Assembly (NCBI RefSeq): GCF_030272615.1
Contig: NC_081410.1
Location: forward strand, 288,609,957 to 288,673,956
DNA from: Cryptomeria japonica
Taxonomy: Eukaryota; Streptophyta; Pinopsida; Cupressales; Cupressaceae
Direction: 5' to 3'
Length of the DNA: 64,000 bases
The first letter of the stretch is position 1; the number at the start of each line of letters is the position of its first letter. Positions 59,259 to 64,000 of this stretch are shown here, one piece after another. The notes beneath the pieces are model-generated. The model did not search any database and was not told where the DNA came from. It saw nothing but the letters and a program-made list of their open reading frames with translations. The position numbers and the translations under genes are program-made.

Positions 59259-60196
59259 AAAAGTGCCCCTTGAATCTAATTTTTGTTCTTGGGAATCATT
59301 AGTCTCTCCTTGAGACCTTTGGGACTATCCTCTACCAGCGAATTTCCCTCTCCCTCTGAATTTTGTTCTTCCTCTACCTCTACTCTACTTCTCTTACTTC
59401 CTTTGTAATTTTGCTTCAATCTTCAAGGCTAATTGGTAGCATTCTTCTACCACTCTAGGGATAGTGAGGCTAAGTTCATCTTGAAGGTTGTATCTCAACT
59501 TATTTAGGTATCTTGCCACTTTGTCCACATCCTCTTCCATATGGCCTGACCTAATGATCAATTTGTAGAACTCCTCAATCTAGGTTTTTACATCCATATC
59601 TTTTTGTTTTAAGTTTTGTAGTTTTCTATACAATTGAATTGCATAGTCACTAGGAAGGAATTTTCCCTTTAACTTTGCCACCATCCTATCCCATGATGTG
59701 ATTTTTGGTTTTCCCTTGTTTCTCTCATCTTGTATGTAGTCCCACCATAGGGATGCACGTCCCTTCAATTTTGTCCTTGCCAACTTTACTTGTTGTCCCT
59801 CAAGTATCTCCTCTAAATCAAAATAATTGTCCATATATCCTATCCAATCTAGGAGTTCTTCCCCATTCAAACTCCCTTAGTACACTGGTAGGTCCAACTT
59901 GATCTTAGGACCCTCATTCTTGATGGCCTTGAGCAGTCTTTCCATCCTCAATTCTTCAACATATCTCTATTCCTCTTGTTCTCCTTGTGGTGTTCTCTCT
60001 TCACCCACTTCTTCTTCTTCTTTTTGTCACTCACATCTCTTGTGACCACTCCTCTTCTGTAATTGGTTTCAACTGCATCAAGTCTAGCTTGAAGGATCTT
60101 TGTCAACTCCCTCATCTCCCTTGTCTCTTTTGTATGCTTCTCTTTCAACTCACTCGCCTCTCTGGCAACAAGATTCCCTTTTGAAGGCATTTTCAC
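59259..60196 (-). pseudogene. G gag
   Basis: Starts at ATG 60,196 or 60,190 (MPSKGNLVAREASELKEKHT), about 45 bp after the primer site. A charged, coiled-coil-like N-terminus (60196-59948) is followed by the retrotransposon gag domain in 59870-59580 (LLDWIGYMDNYFDLEEI, GRASLWWDYIQDERNKGKP). It runs to the knuckle at about 59,200. Broken by stops near 59,940, 59,880 and 59,580. Confidence 0.87.
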
Positions 60197-60237
60197 TTCT
60201 CTTCACTTTAACCTTTCCCTCTCTTAGACCAACCTTT

Positions 60238-60249
60238 TCTATGATACCA
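60238..60249 (-). other. G primer binding site
   Basis: TGGTATCATAGA on the minus strand, a one- or two-base variant of the initiator-Met site TGGTATCAGAG, three bases from the LTR edge at 60,253. Confidence 0.7.
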
Positions 60250-60252
60250 ATT

Positions 60253-61021
60253 TGATGCAGAGGCAGTGGTTAGACTGACAAAGTAAAACTCAACATATGT
60301 GGTTTCTACAACACAACATTCAAACACAATGTGCTTTAGGCATATTGAGTAATCTTTCACATTGGCCTCTACAAGATATTAAGCCCTTACATTAAGGCTT
60401 GGACACTCCTATGTTAGAAAATTAACTTAGTGTTGTGTGTACATACCGAGTTTAGGCTTGAGACATCACCATAAATATCATTTTTTGTGGTTTCAAATTT
60501 CCACTTTCACACCCTTTTACATGGTTCAATGCTTAGCAAATATGATTTCCCTCAAGATGGTAAAATGGCCAAACTCAATGCTCCTAAGGCCATGAACACT
60601 TTAGGGTTGGTTGTGGGGAACCCTACGCAAGGTGGAAACACCTTTATTTTTCCTTACAACAAATAAAAGGTCTCTGATAGTCCTGAAAAATGACCTAGCT
60701 AGAAATTTTCATGCCTTAGGCAAAATTTTGGTCATTTTGATTTTATTTGGCTCTTTGTCTTGTATTTTCAAGCTTAGAGTTTAGGGTTTATGTCATACGA
60801 TTAAGTCTCATTGTTAAAAAACTCTAAACGTCTTATATTTGTTCATTACCTTTATGTCCTAAGTCTGAAGGGTCTAAGATTGTTGGTGGGGCCATTTATT
60901 CTCTAGGTTTAAAGTTATAAATGTCAGCCCCATTTTAATTTTATCCTAACTCTGCATTTTATTTCCTATGGTCGGGTCCCTTTTCTGATAAGCCTAGCAG
61001 TTTATATTTATGGGAGTTACA
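60253..61021 (-). repeat. Candidate G 5' LTR
   Basis: On the plus strand it begins TGATGCAGAGGCAGTGG next to the primer site and plausibly ends at TTATGGGAGTTACA. Minus-strand reading would start TGTAACTCCCATAAATA, a common Gypsy LTR beginning. The left edge is fixed by the primer site. The right edge is a guess, because no 3' LTR is available for comparison. Confidence 0.5.
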
Positions 61022-62006
61022 GTTCCTTGTAATGTCGCGATCAAAAGATGTTAATCACTAATGCTCTGCGACATTGCAAGATCTTGTCGTGTGTCCCTCT
61101 TTGACTGATAATTTAACCAAAGCAATAACCTTAACTTTGTGGTTACCGGTCACTTTCAGCTAAAACCTGAGCTACTAAAGGTGCATAATTCCGCACATGG
61201 AAAATATAAACAACAATGTTTTAATTTGAATCCAAAAGGTGCTTGAGGGTTAGCGGCCAGTGTTAGGTGGTCATTATGGTCGATAGATAAAGGGCTAATA
61301 GATCCAATGGTCCTCACAGACCCGTGAAGGAAGATGCAAGGAGGTTAAGGACCACAACATCACGAGATGATGCCACATGTCCAAGGCGGGCTGAGGTAAG
61401 TCAAAAGGTGGGGGCCACTGACTGAGGTGAGGTGGAGGGTGAGTTGGAGATGTCGTGTCATACCTTTGATGAGCTTGCTTGCCACATGCGATGGTCAATA
61501 TTAGATGGACCACTTTTTTTCGTGTGATTTTCCAGCAAGGAGTTAATTGATGGTGGAGATTCAAACTTAATTCAAATGCAGTTTTGAGTCATTTCTTCAC
61601 TCGTGCGAGCAATAATGGAAGATAAAACGGTGATGCTCTGCTCCATAATTGTAATAAAAGCATTTTCAGAGCCATTTCCAACTCACAAAGTGATTCAAAG
61701 GCAATCAAAAGGTGATTCCTGAGCAGAAAAAGATCTGTGTGAGTACTTGCAATGCAAACTTGGGTTTCATCTGGTGTGTACAAAGTTGTAAGTTGCTAAA
61801 TCCTTCTTCTGTGTTTTCAGAGCTGTTGAAAGTACGAATCGTATGAAATTATAGTGAAAAGATTGTAAATTGCTCTAGTGTTTTTGAAATTTGGTAAAAA
61901 GGGGTGAGAATTGGCACATGCTGTGTTGAATTTGATAGTCTCGTGTTAAGCCCTATTTTTTTATTTTCCCTTTTTGTGTAATTGTAAGAAGCCCTAGTCA
62001 AATAGG
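61022..62006. other. Non-coding stretch between G and family X copy 2
   Basis: No gene recognised; small minus frames (61295-61783) lack motifs. A 13-bp inverted repeat is present: CTTGTAATGTCGC at 61,026-61,038 and GCGACATTGCAAG at 61,068-61,080, one mismatch. It may include the leader of the downstream copy. Confidence 0.45.
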
Positions 62007-64000
62007 ATGGCTCCCTTGCAAAAACACTCAGGACAGATAGAGTATCTAAAGAGAAATTTGTTTGATGATTTTCTTGATCAATTGAAGCCCTCGACAAATG
62101 ATAAATATTAGGGGTAGAGACTTGTACAAGGAAAAACCCTAGGAGAAGGGCTAACTGATAAGGCATATAACATCGTGGATGCTAGGGTGCCAATGACTAG
62201 TGTGGAATTGTTTAAGTTGTGATATGGACAAAGAAATTTGCAATCCTTGTTCTCAAGTGCTTGGCAATATGACTTGGGCAGGTTAGTGGTGCTCAATATA
62301 TTCATGGATGTCAACCTCCTCAAAGCTGTTGTGGACAGATATGACCTTGTTTCTAGAGTTATAAGGGGAAATGAGGGATAAATTTTATTGACAATCAGGA
62401 GGGAGGAATTTTAAGAGATTTTTTGTTTGTAGGAACCTTGTGCTACCTTGGTTCAAATAGATTTGAATGAACTAAAGGTAGAGTATTACAAAATGAAGGG
62501 TTTTATTCCTTCCAACTCATTTGGAAAAAGGAAGAGATACAACATCATATTAACCCTAGTTTAGAAGAGCCCTTTCCTATTGGTGCTTTCACCAAATATC
62601 TGTAGGCCACCTTCTTTTCTCTATGCCAGATTTTAGGTTTTAACCCTATTATAGTCATGCCACTTGATTTTATGTATATGGCTATAAAAATTCGGCATCC
62701 AGATTTTACAGTGGTTTTTGACTTTACCCCATACCTAGAAGAGAAGATTCATGAGGTGTTTCAAGGTATTAAGAATGATGTATTTAACACACATTTCTAT
62801 TGGTATTCATTGTTAATCCACATGTTCTTATATAGAAATGCAGATTATTTTGAGGGTACCATAAATCTCAAGAGGACAGTTGATAATATTGAGGTGTCGG
62901 TGCAACTCTAGAGTATGGACATGTCTTGGGAAAAGCAGGAAGCAAGTTTTGTCAGGTTTGATAATAGTTTTGCTTCTAGACTGAGGCAAAGATTAATAGT
63001 GAATCCACCAAGGGTTCCCACGCAGCTACATGATTTTGTAAGACCAAAGGAAAGGCTGGCACTTTTGAAAATTGAGCACAACTAGGGGGACATTATCCCT
63101 TATCCTATTAGTACAGTTATCAGAGTTTATGGTTTTCCTAGCCAGCCACATGTATTACCTTTTAATGTTCCTTTGAGGTTAGGTTTTGCTAAAGTACTAT
63201 GGCAAATAGATTGTATACATGATAAGGAATTGAAGGGTAGAGGCAAAGGGACTATTTTCCCTAATAATACTGTCATCTCATACTTTGTGATTATAAAAGG
63301 GGGATATGTGCATTTTGACAAGATTTTTACACCATATCATTTAGAGGTTAGCACAATCAGACATAGTGACCTAGAGGGGTTTTACAATGTTTTTCAGGGC
63401 AAGAATAAAAGGAAGCCCATTGCCCAATGAGCACACTTTACCTGAGGATATAATAATAAATGAATTTGATTTAATGACTCAAGATTGGAGGAAGGAGAAA
63501 TGGATAGCTTTTAGGAAGCTATGGGCTATAGTACATAAAATGGATCCCAGTTATGATCCAGTAAAAAAAATCACTCTATTTTGTGCCAAAGTAGATTTTG
63601 TCATGAAATTTTTTTGATTAAAGGAAAAGAGAACCAGACTTGAGGAAGTTCATGCTCAACAAGTTGAGAGAAGAAATATGCAGCGACCTACACTCATCAC
63701 ACCGAAAGAAGCATCCCTGATTCATCAGATGATAATGAAACAACTAGGTTCACCTCCTTCTTCACCTCACAAAATAGATGGGCTAGTAGAAGGTAGACCT
63801 AGCTATGTGCCTCCTCCATAGGGTGGTGTTGTAATAAAAAATGGTAAGAGAAGAAATAAGTAGTGAAGAGGAGAGTACCAATGATAGTGGAAGGTTGGTG
63901 AGAAGAAAAGGAAAGAAGATAATAAAGATAGAGCTACCCCCAAAAAATAAGTAAAACCTTTTAAAGGGGTTAGGATCATTGATCTTGAAGAATCAGACCA
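62007..64000 (+). pseudogene. Family X uncharacterised protein, degenerate copy 2 (runs off window)
   Basis: ATG 62,007 (MAPLQKHSGQIEYLKRNLFD) opens a single frame that can be read to about 62,520 through several stops, many at positions compatible with C-to-T or G-to-A change. A shift then leads to 62657-62911 (MPLDFMYMAIKIRHPDF, HFYWYSLLIHMFLYRNADYF). A stop near 62,911 leads on to 63,084-63,430 (VIRVYGFPSQPHVLPFNVP), and a last shift leads to 63387-63617 and beyond. Ordered matches to copy 1 are VDRYDLVSRVIRGNEG with AQHYDSESRRIVTKDGK; the FYWYSLLI segment with FYMSSYIIY; and IRVYGFPSQPHVLP with IRIQGSPVPPYMLP. The function is unknown. The 3' end (Lys/Arg-rich, stop-laden) continues past the window. 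Confidence 0.6.

Larger units (their letters stand above)
34732..61021 (-). mobile_element. Gypsy chromovirus G, split by nested insertions
   Basis: A Ty3/Gypsy element on the minus strand in three pieces: 61,021-57,218, 41,617-40,455 and 35,527-34,732. Domain order is candidate 5' LTR, primer site, gag, protease, RT, RNase H (broken by B), integrase zinc finger and core, integrase C-terminus (broken by A), chromodomain, 3' non-coding sequence. Domain order and the chromodomain place it among the chromoviruses. The 3' LTR was not found: the sequence runs into the Copia array at 34,731. All reading frames are disrupted. Confidence 0.85.

Overview
Nuclear DNA of a large-genome seed plant; a gymnosperm is my best guess. 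This is inferred from the low gene density, AT-rich spacers and nested LTR retrotransposons primed from initiator-Met tRNA, and no host gene can be named. There is no rRNA, tRNA, CRISPR or intact single-copy gene that I can support. Almost everything annotatable is a transposable element or its remains, nearly all broken by stops and frameshifts. Layout: (1) 1-9.5 kb carries, on the minus strand, a broken ~1,040-codon intronless reading frame of a family I cannot name ('family X'), with a 27-bp minisatellite just upstream of its start. (2) 9.1-12.4 kb has a candidate Gypsy-type LTR, a candidate solo LTR, and a 237-bp hAT-type MITE with an 8-bp target duplication and a cluster of CGAGTC/GACTCG hexamers. 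(3) 12.4-21.6 kb is AT-rich spacer with three copies of a GA/GATA-rich hairpin-headed repeat, three copies of a ~270-bp AT-rich repeat and several local tandem duplications. (4) 21.7-34.7 kb starts with a small Copia remnant, followed by a head-to-tail array of six copies (~1.71-kb period) of one internally deleted Copia element on the minus strand. The array is interrupted by a solo LTR (24,030-24,949) and a 366-bp TRIM/SMART-like element (31,355-31,720). (5) 34.7-61.0 kb is a minus-strand chromodomain-bearing Gypsy element (G) split by nested insertions. Solo LTR A (35,528-40,454) lies inside G and contains a 3.8-kb non-coding element D (36,335-40,123). Full-length Copia element B (plus strand, 41,618-57,217) also lies inside G. 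Copia element C (minus strand, 42,666-51,147) sits in B's 5' LTR. A 1.3-kb tandem duplication spans the B/C junction. (6) 62.0-64.0 kb holds a second, plus-strand, degenerate copy of family X running off the window. Order of events implied by the nesting: G inserted first; A and B inserted into G in unknown order; D inserted into A and C into B; the B/C junction was duplicated last. The array's right edge starts exactly at an LTR terminus within G's 3' non-coding region, so the array founder probably also landed in G. The observations most worth following are the two diverged family X copies, the satellite-like array of a deleted Copia unit, the hAT MITE and the TRIM.
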